Both the position numbers and the translations under genes were made by a program. Source: JAVBUZ01 sp031554725 (GTDB taxonomy: Bacteria > Bacillota > Clostridia > Lachnospirales > Lachnospiraceae). Taken from it: DNA of 5,668 nucleotides. The stretch is taken from positions 1 to 5,668 of the forward strand of contig JAVBUZ010000156.1 of assembly GCA_031554725.1 (NCBI GenBank), written 5' to 3'. This document shows positions 1 to 5,668 of the stretch, one piece after another. Under the pieces are notes generated by a model. It had not been told where the DNA came from. It searched no databases and saw nothing but the letters and a program-made list of their open reading frames with translations. How positions within the stretch are numbered: the stretch's first letter is position 1; every line of letters begins with the position of its first letter.

Positions 1-2040
1 CTGCTCCTTGCTGGCTGTGCCTGACATTATGGTAAATACTTGGCCTGTTAGCATCATTCGTACCTTATCATTGAAGACGCCCTCTACGGCATTTCCTGAA
101 TTGTCATAGTAGCTGTTAAACCAACCATTTTTACCATCACCAACCCACTCCGTCTTACGAATGTGTTCCTTTAGCCACTGCGCCTTTTCACGTAGGCTAT
201 TTATTACCTTATCAATTGGTATGTATACCTTATCTCCACGAACTGTGTGCTCACACCTGTCACAGTATTTTTGGAGCAATTCATTTTTCTCTTTCACGCT
301 TTCATAATTGACTTTCCCAGTCAGTATCTCTTCCATTTCTGCTGCAACTTCAACATATTGCATATTCTTTTCCCCGGCTAGGGCCTCAATTACCTCTGCA
401 AGATCCTCTAGATTCCCTGCATAAGCTGCACTAAAAGCTACAGATTCTCCCTGCTCCTTTGCCATATCCAAAGCATCGTTCCAGTCTGCTCCACGAAGCT
501 TCATATGATTGTGCTGTCCTACCTCATAAAAGCAAGTGATATTTTGAATTAATAAGTGCTCTAATATGGTTCCAAAGTAAACTTGACCTCGGCCATCCTC
601 CTGTACTGGTTCTTTGCCCTCTACAAATTCAAAATCTATTTTTTCACCTCTGGAGACTTGCTTATCTTTGAAGTATTCAACCTCTTTTAGCAAAATGCTT
701 AAATCACCTGTTTGGTCTAGATAGAGCTTTGTTGTTATAAAAGGCCACACGCCATGATCCATCCAAACTCTAGTAATATTATTTCTATCTGCTATAAACT
801 CACCTGGCCTGCTTCCAATGATGGTTGCATTGGTACCATCAATTCTTACTCCTGCAAAATTTTGTATCAGCATATCTCTAACTACACTAGGATTCATAAT
901 TAGAAGTGCAAGACAGTCTTGCCATAAGTCTCTCCAGCCTCTACCACCTTTTCCATAATCATGATGAGGTAAAAAGGAACAGCCGTAAATTCTACGTAGG
1001 GTAGGTTGAAAATTAACCCAGTACATAAAATTATCAAAGTCATTGTCTGCTGTTTTATAGGAAACATTAATGGAATTAATCCAATATTTCTTTGTTTCTT
1101 CTAAAGCTTTTTCCACCTGTGAAACTGTTTCAAAGGTTTTTACTGCTTCCTTTTTTTCTTCTACACCTTCTGCTATTCCTAATAAAAGAATAAAGGTTTG
1201 CTTTTCCTTTGGTTTTAAGCTTGTTTCTTTAAAAGAAAAGGCTCCCATTGCTTCATAGCCATCTATTTCAAGGCCTGCTTTTTCACCCGGTAGCTTTAAC
1301 ATAACTGTTTTAGGATGTTCTAGGTTTCCACCCTCACCAATAAAGTCTTCCAGCGTAGGGTAAAACTCAGCTGGTGATTCTCCTGCACCTGTCTTACCTG
1401 CTACATAGTAAATGGTGTCATTCTTTCTATGCCCTCTTTCATCAAAAGAGAGTGTTGGACTTACACTAATTCCATTCTCTTCCACATAAATGCGGTTTAA
1501 TAATGAGGTTACATGTCTATGGTCACGAAGGTTATCAGCACTTCTTGCATATAAAGGCACCGCCACATATGGTGTAAATACGGTCTCTTCTTCACCTACA
1601 TTTTCAATGGTTATCATCATAATTTCAGTATTATATTTCCCTACTGGTACAAAGCTTGTAATTTCTGATTTTAATTGATATTTGGGAAAATATCGGTATA
1701 CCTTCTGCCACATAATTCCTGCTTCTAAGGTACATTTTTCCTCTTGATCAGAAAATATATTTCCCATGCTTTCTGCGCTTACTCCTGTAGCGGAAAAGCT
1801 ACCTTTTCCTTCTACATGGCACCAAAAATTTCTACTACTTTTGTTGTTATGCAAATCCTCTGCCGAAACTGGTTGTAGCAAAAAATGATTATGATCTATT
1901 TTGGAATCTCCCTGCAGCATTGGTGTAATAGCACTTTTAATCCCATTCTCTCCCGCTATTGGAAAATATAAATTACTTGTATTTTGTGGTTGCTCTAAAT
2001 AGAAACTTCCATTATTATCAGTGAAACGATATGTGTTCAT
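1..2040 (-). CDS. GH94 family glycoside phosphorylase (cellobiose phosphorylase-like), partial: N-terminal 680 residues
   Basis: Cytosolic inverting phosphorylase of the GH94 type (formerly glycosyltransferase 36), a family that splits beta-glucosides with phosphate to give a sugar 1-phosphate. The gene runs off the left edge and full-length relatives are longer. The start ATG at 2040 gives MNTYRF and has AGGAGG ten bases upstream. Roughly residues 1-290 look like the N-terminal beta-sandwich, with the recognisable stretch QPVSAEDLHNNKSSRNFW near its beginning. The (alpha/alpha)6 catalytic domain follows: GRGWRDLWQDCLALL (R370, D371, D375) resembles the subsite -1 Arg/Asp motif, and GADWNDAL carries W520 and D522, equivalent to the general-acid WND of cellobiose phosphorylases. 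Near the edge, LTGQVFTIMSG matches the conserved 'GQ...SG' stretch. The C-terminal phosphate-binding part lies outside the window. There is no signal peptide. The substrate (cellobiose, cellodextrin, sophorose-type or other) cannot be decided here. The frame is continuous with radA upstream. Confidence 0.88.
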   Translation of the reverse strand, partial: MNTYRFTDNNGSFYLEQPQNTSNLYFPIAGENGIKSAITPMLQGDSKIDHNHFLLQPVSAEDLHNNKSSRNFWCHVEGKGSFSATGVSAESMGNIFSDQEEKCTLEAGIMWQKVYRYFPKYQLKSEITSFVPVGKYNTEIMMITIENVGEEETVFTPYVAVPLYARSADNLRDHRHVTSLLNRIYVEENGISVSPTLSFDERGHRKNDTIYYVAGKTGAGESPAEFYPTLEDFIGEGGNLEHPKTVMLKLPGEKAGLEIDGYEAMGAFSFKETSLKPKEKQTFILLLGIAEGVEEKKEAVKTFETVSQVEKALEETKKYWINSINVSYKTADNDFDNFMYWVNFQPTLRRIYGCSFLPHHDYGKGGRGWRDLWQDCLALLIMNPSVVRDMLIQNFAGVRIDGTNATIIGSRPGEFIADRNNITRVWMDHGVWPFITTKLYLDQTGDLSILLKEVEYFKDKQVSRGEKIDFEFVEGKEPVQEDGRGQVYFGTILEHLLIQNITCFYEVGQHNHMKLRGADWNDALDMAKEQGESVAFSAAYAGNLEDLAEVIEALAGEKNMQYVEVAAEMEEILTGKVNYESVKEKNELLQKYCDRCEHTVRGDKVYIPIDKVINSLREKAQWLKEHIRKTEWVGDGKNGWFNSYYDNSGNAVEGVFNDKVRMMLTGQVFTIMSGTASKEQ

Positions 2041-2050
2041 AACTCTTCTT

Positions 2051-2056
2051 CCTCCT
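2051..2056 (-). promoter_or_regulatory. Shine-Dalgarno site of the GH94 gene
   Basis: AGGAGG on the minus strand, ten bases before the ATG at 2040. It decides the start of the GH94 gene. Because the radA frame is open through this point, the site is the main evidence that the GH94 gene begins its own translation instead of being only the back half of a fusion. A TATTAT hexamer at 2082-2077 could be a -10 box for a separate promoter, but I see no good -35 partner. Confidence 0.75.
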
Positions 2057-2081
2057 ACTCTCGCCTTTATAATTACATAAT

Positions 2082-2117
2082 AAAAAAAGTCCATTTCAAA
2101 TGAAATGAACCTTTTTT
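2082..2117 (-). terminator. Intrinsic terminator between radA and the GH94 gene
   Basis: Read on the minus strand, AAAAAAGGTTCATTTCA (2117-2101) pairs with TGAAATGGACTTTTTT (2098-2083) around two bases, and the T-run extends to 2082. It gives 16-17 pairs, two of them G-U. The same two positions would be C-A mismatches in plus-strand RNA, so the hairpin is built for minus-strand transcripts leaving radA. The A-tract and T-tract flank the core in the classic way. It lies inside the open frame that joins radA to the GH94 gene. Confidence 0.8.
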
Positions 2118-2146
2118 CAATATGGTGTGTTTTTTTTATATTGGAG

Positions 2147-3528
2147 TTATTTAATGAAATACAAACATCAAGTACATCCTTCACCGTGCGCACTCCGATA
2201 ATATGTATTCCCTCAACATTTTTTAACGTATCTGCAGAAACCTTAGGTAAAATACAGGTAGTAAAGCCCAGCTTCTTAGCCTCCATCACTCTTTGCTCTG
2301 CCATGCTAACTGCACGTACCTCGCCACTTAGTCCGATTTCACCAAAGGCTATGGTCTTTTCATCTACTGCACGGTTTTTAAAGCTAGATACAATCGCTAT
2401 GGCTATTCCCAAATCTATGGCAGGCTCCATAATCTTGATACCCCCAGTTAGATTTACATAGGCATCACAATCTCCAAGCTGTAGCCCTAATCGTTTTTCA
2501 AGTACGGCCATAAGCAGATTTACTCTATTATAGTCGGTTCCGATGGCTTGTCTTCTTGGCATACCAAAATTGGAACGACAAACCAAGGACTGAATTTCAA
2601 CTAGAAGCGGTCTGGTTCCCTCCATAGAACAGGATACAATGGAACCACTTGCATTTTCTGGTCTACCACTGAGCATATATTCGGAAGGATTTTCTACCTC
2701 AACTAACCCTTCCTCTCTCATCTCAAAAACTCCAATTTCATTGGTAGAGCCAAAGCGATTCTTTACTCCTCGCAGTATTCTATAGGAAGCATGTCTATCC
2801 CCTTCAAAATATAAAACGGCATCTACCATGTGTTCCAACACTCTTGGCCCAGCTACCGTTCCTTCCTTTGTTACATGGCCTACAATAAAGATGGAAACAC
2901 CAAGACCTTTTGCAAGCTGTAACAGTACCCCTGTGGATTCTCTAACCTGTGATACACTTCCTGGGGCAGCAGAAACATTCTCGTTGAACATGGTCTGAAT
3001 AGAGTCAATGACTACCATTTCAGGCTTTAATCTCTCAATTGCCTCTTTGATATCGTCCAAATTGGTTTCACATAAAAGCATCATATTCTCAGTAAAGCTA
3101 CCTATCCTATCTGCGCGAAGCTTTATCTGCTTTAGGGATTCTTCACCTGAAATATATAAAACCTTATGCCCATCCGAAGAAAGATACCTACAGGTCTGCA
3201 AAAGAAGGGTAGATTTTCCAATTCCCGGATCACCGCCTACCAAAGTCAAGGAACCTGCTACGATTCCTCCACCAAGCACCCTATCAAGCTCAGCAATCCC
3301 TGTCATAACCTTGTCATCCTTGGTCATTTCTATCTCTGAAAGTACCACTGGTTCTGCTTTTTTTGCTGATTTATCACTCTTAAGACCAATACTTTTTTTT
3401 GCGGAAGAATCTACTGTCTCTTCCACAAATGTATTCCATTCCTTACACCCTGGACACTGACCCATCCACTTGGTGGATTCGTGACCACAGCTTTGGCAGT
3501 AGAATATGGAGACTAACTTTTTTGCCAT
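2147..3528 (-). CDS. radA: DNA repair protein RadA (Sms), stop codon missing in frame
   Basis: RadA is a RecA-like hexameric ATPase that promotes branch migration and D-loop extension in homologous recombination. The start ATG at 3528 has AAGGA seven bases upstream and an in-frame stop at 3549-3547. The N-terminal zinc finger is C11-x2-C14-x10-C25-x2-C28. The ATPase has Walker A GGDPGIGKST (98-107), Walker B VVID (172-175) and the RadA signature KNRFG (256-260). The Lon-like C-terminal domain covers about 300-455 and ends in GVRTVKDVLDVCIS at residue 458, the usual family length. No stop follows in frame: the TTA at 2154-2152 is one base from TAA, and the other two frames have TAA at 2153-2151 and 2149-2147. 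I end the feature at that cluster because a one-base change there restores a normal RadA. The frame itself stays open to the window's left edge. The zinc finger and ATPase motifs are intact, so the protein should be functional. Confidence 0.9.
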
Positions 3529-3553
3529 GACTATTTCCTTTCTTGTTTAATCA

Positions 3554-3582
3554 AATATAATCTAACATTTTCGTTTAATTAA
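3554..3582 (-). promoter_or_regulatory. Candidate radA promoter (weak)
   Basis: Minus strand: -10 box TATATT (3559-3554, five of six to consensus) and a poor -35 box TTAATT (3582-3577, three of six) with a 17-base spacer. It would start a short leader carrying AAGGA before the radA ATG. A local promoter is expected because the upstream gene ends in its own terminator and 680 bases of non-coding DNA intervene. Confidence 0.3.
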
Positions 3583-3605
3583 AGCCATTTTCATTTAAGT
3601 TAAGG
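3566..3605. repeat. Two tandem 19-base direct repeats upstream of radA
   Basis: Two copies of CATTTTC-(G/A)-TTTAA-(T/G)-T-(A/T)-AAG start at 3566 and 3586, a 20-base step or about two helix turns. Sixteen of 19 positions agree. The first copy overlaps the proposed -35 box of radA, so the pair could be an operator, but the AT-rich composition also allows chance. It does not match the CtsR heptad repeat. Confidence 0.4.
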
Positions 3606-3616
3606 ATTTTTGATGT

Positions 3617-3757
3617 GTAATAACCAAAAATAACATTCCTCTGAGCAGTCACTCTCGTTTGGAGAAAAACGTAATGGTGCGTAAGAACCTAAACTACAGG
3701 TTCTAAGCACCAACGTTTTTCTACACTGCTCCTGCGGAATTGTATTTTTGCCATTAC
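3617..3757 (+). ncRNA. Structured element, copy A (candidate non-coding RNA or palindromic repeat)
   Basis: A 141-base interrupted hairpin with no open frame. Helices from outside in: GTAAT/ATTAC (3617-3621 with 3753-3757); CAAAAATA/TATTTTTG (3625-3632 with 3743-3750); ATTCC/GGAAT (3635-3639 with 3736-3740); GAGCAG/CTGCTC (3643-3648 with 3726-3731); AGAAAAACGT/ACGTTTTTCT (3663-3672 with 3713-3722); TGGTGC/GCACCA (3675-3680 with 3707-3712); AGAACCT/AGGTTCT (3684-3690 with 3698-3704), closed by a 7-base loop. Unpaired parts are a 14-base strand (3649-3662) opposite ACA, an AA bulge and a GTA/AA internal loop. The same fold recurs in copy B on the other strand with compensated changes. Strand is assigned relative to copy B and is uncertain. 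I see no promoter or terminator that proves transcription. Confidence 0.6.
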
Positions 3758-3995
3758 CCTCACAAAATTTCTTTCTTTACCAGAGCGATGTTCCTTTAAT
3801 CACCACTCAATCAGTTAAAAACATTATTTAGCTAAACAATAAATGAAATACTACTGTACAGAAGTACAGAACACACTTTTCCCTGTACATTTTCCTTGAA
3901 TACTGTAAGAAAGAACTATTCCTTCCTGACTGATTTTGCCTGAAGGAACGCAAATATGTATGATAGTGCTTTTCTCTGAAAGTTTCTCAGAGGTA
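3758..3995. other. Centre of the non-coding palindrome, with further hairpins
   Basis: No credible gene. A hairpin follows each structured copy: 3789-3823 (TGTT/AACA and TTTAA/TTAAA around a 15-base loop ending AATCAG) and 3949-3919 on minus (TTCCTTC/GAAGGAA around a 16-base loop that also holds AATCAG). At the centre, CTGTAC (3854-3859), GTACAG (3864-3869) and CTGTAC (3883-3888) allow two mutually exclusive hairpins. CTCTGA/TCAGAG (3974-3979 with 3987-3992) forms a small one beside copy B. TTTCTTTCTTTAC (3768-3780) is nearly complementary to GTAAGAAAGAAC (3905-3916), so a longer stem across the centre is possible. Confidence 0.5.
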
Positions 3996-4137
3996 GCTGT
4001 GCAAGAAACAAAGATTCCTTAAGGACAGTGTTGGAAAACGTTGGTACTTGGCTTATGTCTCTCAATAAGCCTATGTACCACTACGTTTTCCATCAAGTGA
4101 GAACGGCTGTCCGAAGGAACTTTGTTTCTTTCACAGC
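3996..4137 (-). ncRNA. Structured element, copy B (inverted homologue of copy A)
   Basis: A 142-base interrupted hairpin. Helices from outside in, plus coordinates: GCTGTG/CACAGC (3996-4001 with 4132-4137); AAGAAACAAAG/CTTTGTTTCTT (4003-4013 with 4120-4130); TTCCTT/AAGGAA (4015-4020 with 4114-4119); GGACAG/CTGTCC (4023-4028 with 4107-4112); TGGAAAACGT/ACGTTTTCCA (4032-4041 with 4083-4092); TGGTAC/GTACCA (4042-4047 with 4075-4080); GGCTTAT/ATAAGCC (4050-4056 with 4065-4071), closed by an 8-base loop. Read on minus it aligns with copy A element by element: the 14-base strand opposite ACA, a two-base AG bulge and an ATA/AA internal loop sit at the same places. It is the better paired of the two copies. 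It ends 40 bases beyond the upstream gene's terminator, so read-through from that gene is unlikely to be its source. Confidence 0.6.
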
Positions 4138-4165
4138 ATCTTGATACTCTTTCACAGCATCTTGA
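4128..4165. repeat. Two 17-base direct repeats at the outer edge of copy B
   Basis: CTTTCACAGCATCTTGA occurs exactly at 4128-4144 and 4149-4165, separated by TACT. The first copy contains the outer closing strand of structured copy B (CACAGC, 4132-4137); the second lies just outside. This looks like a small duplication of the element's terminus. Confidence 0.8.
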
Positions 4166-4177
4166 ACACTTATAGCG

Positions 4178-4203
4178 AAAAGGGCAGGTTTGCACCTGCC
4201 CTT
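4178..4203 (-). terminator. Intrinsic terminator of the 137-residue protein gene
   Basis: Read on minus: AAGGGCAGG (4203-4195), six-base loop, CCTGCCCTT (4188-4180), then further Ts to 4178. This is a perfect nine-pair GC-rich stem starting eight bases after the stop codon of the gene at 4212-4625. It separates that transcript from the structured region and from radA. Confidence 0.85.
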
Positions 4204-4211
4204 ATGATAGT

Positions 4212-4625
4212 TTATTTTTGAATAATTTTTACAGGTATAACACCTGCATTTGCTAATTCAACACTTATGCTTAGCTTGCCGCTTAGGCCTGTGCTCATTT
4301 CGCCTACTTTTGCATCTGAAATATATATTTCATATTCTTGATCTTCCTGTAATCCTATAGTAAGCTGGGCATCCACATCACCCTCTACCGAAAATTCTAC
4401 TGCTACTGGTGTTTCTATAAAGTTTTCAACGCTAGTTCCTGGTACTGATTCATATACAAACATACCATTTCTTTCTAATTTCGTGATTTCACGGTAAGTT
4501 TTTACTTTTAATAAATCTCCTGCATATTCTACGTCTTCTATCTTTGCTTTTTGTTCTAGCTTATGATTTCCAAAACTAATTGCACCATTTTCTTCCAATC
4601 GAAGTAGTTCTTCTATTACTGCCAT
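4212..4625 (-). CDS. Conserved small cytosolic protein of unknown function (often labelled 'endosialidase' in Lachnospiraceae)
   Basis: A complete protein of 137 residues. The start ATG at 4625 has AGGAGGA ten bases upstream, and the gene ends in TAA followed by a strong terminator. There is no signal peptide, membrane segment or cysteine; it is acidic and probably mostly beta-strand. An internal echo is visible: RLEENGAI (9-16) and KLERNGMF (49-56), suggesting two related halves or a repeated motif. GMFVYESVPGTSVENF (54-69) and SGKLSISVELANAG near the C-terminus look like the conserved parts. From memory, similar proteins in Lachnospiraceae genomes carry the label endosialidase, but nothing seen here supports sialic acid hydrolysis and the protein is far smaller than phage endosialidases. 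It is likely a single-gene unit with its own promoter just inside the end of clpC. Function unknown. Confidence 0.85.
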   Translation of the reverse strand: MAVIEELLRLEENGAISFGNHKLEQKAKIEDVEYAGDLLKVKTYREITKLERNGMFVYESVPGTSVENFIETPVAVEFSVEGDVDAQLTIGLQEDQEYEIYISDAKVGEMSTGLSGKLSISVELANAGVIPVKIIQK

Positions 4626-4658
4626 TTTATAATGTCCTCCTAAGTATTCGGTAGTTTA

Positions 4659-4687
4659 AGTATAATATATTTTTCTTCTGTTTTCTA
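4659..4687 (-). promoter_or_regulatory. Candidate promoter of the 137-residue protein gene
   Basis: Minus strand: -35 TAGAAA (4687-4682, four of six), 17-base spacer, -10 TATACT (4664-4659, five of six). The -35 box overlaps the clpC stop codon. It would give a leader of about 25-30 bases carrying the AGGAGGA site at 4641-4635. No terminator is visible between clpC and this gene, so read-through from clpC is also possible. Confidence 0.4.
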
Positions 4688-5668
4688 GTTATTTTTATTG
4701 TCTTCTTGCTTAACTGTAAAAACAATTTTTTCATTTTTCCAGCCCGCCGTAACAATATCACCACTCTTAACTTTCTTTGTTAGAATTTCTTCTGCCAAAG
4801 CATCTTCAACCACCGACTGTAATGCCCTTTTAAGTGGTCTTGCGCCCATTTTCATATCTGCATATTTATCAACCAAATGTTCTTTCAGCTTCGGAGAAAT
4901 CGTCAACTTTATGTTCATCTGTGCTTCACATCTCTTTGATAGACCAACTGCTAATAATGAAATGATTTGCTTCATGTTTTCTTTGTTTAGTTGGTGGAAT
5001 ACCATTATTTCATCAATACGATTTATAAATTCTGGCTTAAATATTTTCTTTACTTCTTCCATAACATCAGACTTCATCTTTTCATAGTTCTTTGCTTCAC
5101 TTTGGTTGCTATTAAACCCTAAATTCTTGGGTTCAACAATCCTTTGCGCACCTGCATTTGAAGTCATAATTAAAATCGTATTTTTAAAGCTTACTTTTCT
5201 ACCTTTAGAATCGGTAATATGACCATCATCTAAAACCTGCAAAAGTACATTAAACACATCTGGATGCGCCTTTTCCACTTCGTCAAATAGAACCACCGAA
5301 TATGGATTACGTCTTACCTTTTCACTTAGCTGACCGCCTTCATCAAAACCTACATATCCTGGTGGTGAGCCTATCATTTTAGATACTGAATGCCCCTCCA
5401 TATATTCTGACATATCAACACGAATCAACGCATTTTCCGAACCAAACATCGCCTCTGCCAAGGCCTTACTTAATTCTGTTTTTCCTACACCTGTAGGTCC
5501 TAAGAATAAGAAGGAGCCAATTGGTCTATTTGGATCTTTAAGCCCAATTCTTCCTCTTCTCATCGCCTTTGAAACTGCCTTTACTGCTTCCTCTTGACCA
5601 ATTACTCGCTGATGCAAAATAGTCTCCAGCTTTAGCAGTCTTTCGCTTTCCTTTTCTGCTAATTTCTT
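4685..5668 (-). CDS. clpC: ATP-dependent Clp protease ATP-binding subunit ClpC, partial: C-terminal 327 residues
   Basis: ClpC is a Hsp100 AAA+ unfoldase that feeds proteins to ClpP and controls stress and developmental regulators in Firmicutes. The frame is open to the right edge, so the N-domain, first AAA+ module and middle domain lie outside. Numbering from the first residue in the window, the second AAA+ module shows Walker A GPTGVGKT (57-64), pore loop GYVG (104-107), Walker B VVLFDE (D129, E130), sensor-1 N171, arginine finger in FINRID (R217) and sensor-2 GAR (R277). LGF (183-185) is the ClpP-docking tripeptide, so this is a protease partner and not a ClpB-type disaggregase. The protein ends in a charged tail, EDNKNN, before TAG. 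The TTG at 5617 is not the start: conserved sequence (KLETILHQRVIGQ) continues upstream of it. Usual Firmicute order is ctsR-mcsA-mcsB-clpC-radA; only the clpC end is visible. Confidence 0.95.
   Translation of the reverse strand, partial: KKLAEKESERLLKLETILHQRVIGQEEAVKAVSKAMRRGRIGLKDPNRPIGSFLFLGPTGVGKTELSKALAEAMFGSENALIRVDMSEYMEGHSVSKMIGSPPGYVGFDEGGQLSEKVRRNPYSVVLFDEVEKAHPDVFNVLLQVLDDGHITDSKGRKVSFKNTILIMTSNAGAQRIVEPKNLGFNSNQSEAKNYEKMKSDVMEEVKKIFKPEFINRIDEIMVFHQLNKENMKQIISLLAVGLSKRCEAQMNIKLTISPKLKEHLVDKYADMKMGARPLKRALQSVVEDALAEEILTKKVKSGDIVTAGWKNEKIVFTVKQEDNKNN

Larger units (their letters stand above)
1..3528 (-). other. Uninterrupted reading frame joining RadA and the GH94 protein
   Basis: From the radA ATG at 3528 to the window edge there are 1176 codons without a stop. 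RadA-like sequence ends near residue 458, 39 linker codons follow (458-496), and the GH94 methionine is residue 497. The linker has no domain character: it is read from the terminator hairpin and the GH94 Shine-Dalgarno region (it contains FFYYVIIKARVGGRR). That argues for an accidental loss of the radA stop, not an evolved fusion. An automatic gene caller could report one large protein here. Confidence 0.85.

Noticed and set aside
1070..1678. Two 62-codon plus-strand open frames (1070-1258 and 1490-1678)
   Set aside because: Both are antisense to the GH94 gene and have no support of their own.
2105..2461. A 118-codon plus-strand open frame
   Set aside because: Antisense to the radA C-terminal domain and beginning in the terminator; its low-complexity hydrophobic start reflects the T-tracts.
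3008..3460. A 150-codon plus-strand open frame
   Set aside because: It lies antisense to the ATPase domain of radA, whose motifs are unmistakable on minus. It has no ribosome site or recognisable domain.
3617..4137. 6S RNA, a riboswitch or a T-box leader as the identity of the structured block
   Set aside because: Two inverted copies, the asymmetric 14/3 internal loop and the absence of an adjacent terminator/antiterminator or T-box sequence do not fit any of these.
3617..4165. CRISPR array or IS200/IS605-type insertion sequence
   Set aside because: There are no regularly spaced identical repeats with unique spacers. No transposase or remnant of one is visible; the repeats are inverted and diverged.
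4698..5087. A 129-codon plus-strand open frame
   Set aside because: Antisense to the end of clpC; the Phe/Ser-rich product is typical of a reversed coding strand.
4685..5617. clpC read as a 310-residue protein starting at TTG 5617
   Set aside because: Conserved ClpC sequence continues upstream to the window edge in the same frame, so the gene is truncated by the window and does not start there.

Overview
The window looks like a low-GC Firmicute of the Clostridia, most likely Lachnospiraceae (Lachnoclostridium or Clostridium phytofermentans-like). The evidence is the clpC-radA linkage, AT-rich codon use, strong AGGAGG ribosome sites, a small cytosolic protein of a type I recall from Lachnospiraceae genomes, and a large GH94 phosphorylase. 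This placement is inference from protein character, not from a search. All recognised genes are on the minus strand, so gene order reads from right to left.

Right part (5668-4212): the C-terminal 327 residues of ClpC (second AAA+ module, with a ClpP-docking LGF tripeptide). A 137-residue cytosolic protein of unknown function follows, with its own candidate promoter, a strong Shine-Dalgarno site and a GC-rich intrinsic terminator.

Middle (about 4177-3549): roughly 630 bases with no credible gene, but highly structured. Two diverged copies of one 141-142 nt fold lie in opposite orientation, A at 3617-3757 on plus and B at 4137-3996 on minus. They share helix lengths, bulges and internal loops, and most sequence differences inside helices are compensated on the other side. 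Each copy is followed by a further hairpin with AATCAG in its loop, and the whole 520-base block is an imperfect palindrome centred near 3876. I do not recognise this element; it is the best candidate in the window for an undescribed structured RNA or a palindromic mobile repeat.

Left part (3528-1): radA, then the first 680 residues of a GH94-type glycoside phosphorylase. RadA has no stop codon at its expected end. Its frame stays open for 39 extra codons, through a strong intrinsic-terminator hairpin and into the ATG of the GH94 gene in the same frame. Both other frames have a TAA exactly where RadA should end, so the stop was lost by a single substitution or one-base indel (real or a sequencing error), unless a RadA-GH94 fusion is really made.

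Functionally the window joins protein quality control (ClpC), homologous recombination and repair (RadA) and beta-glucoside phosphorolysis (GH94). The first two are commonly neighbours in Firmicutes; the GH94 gene stands where disA often follows radA.
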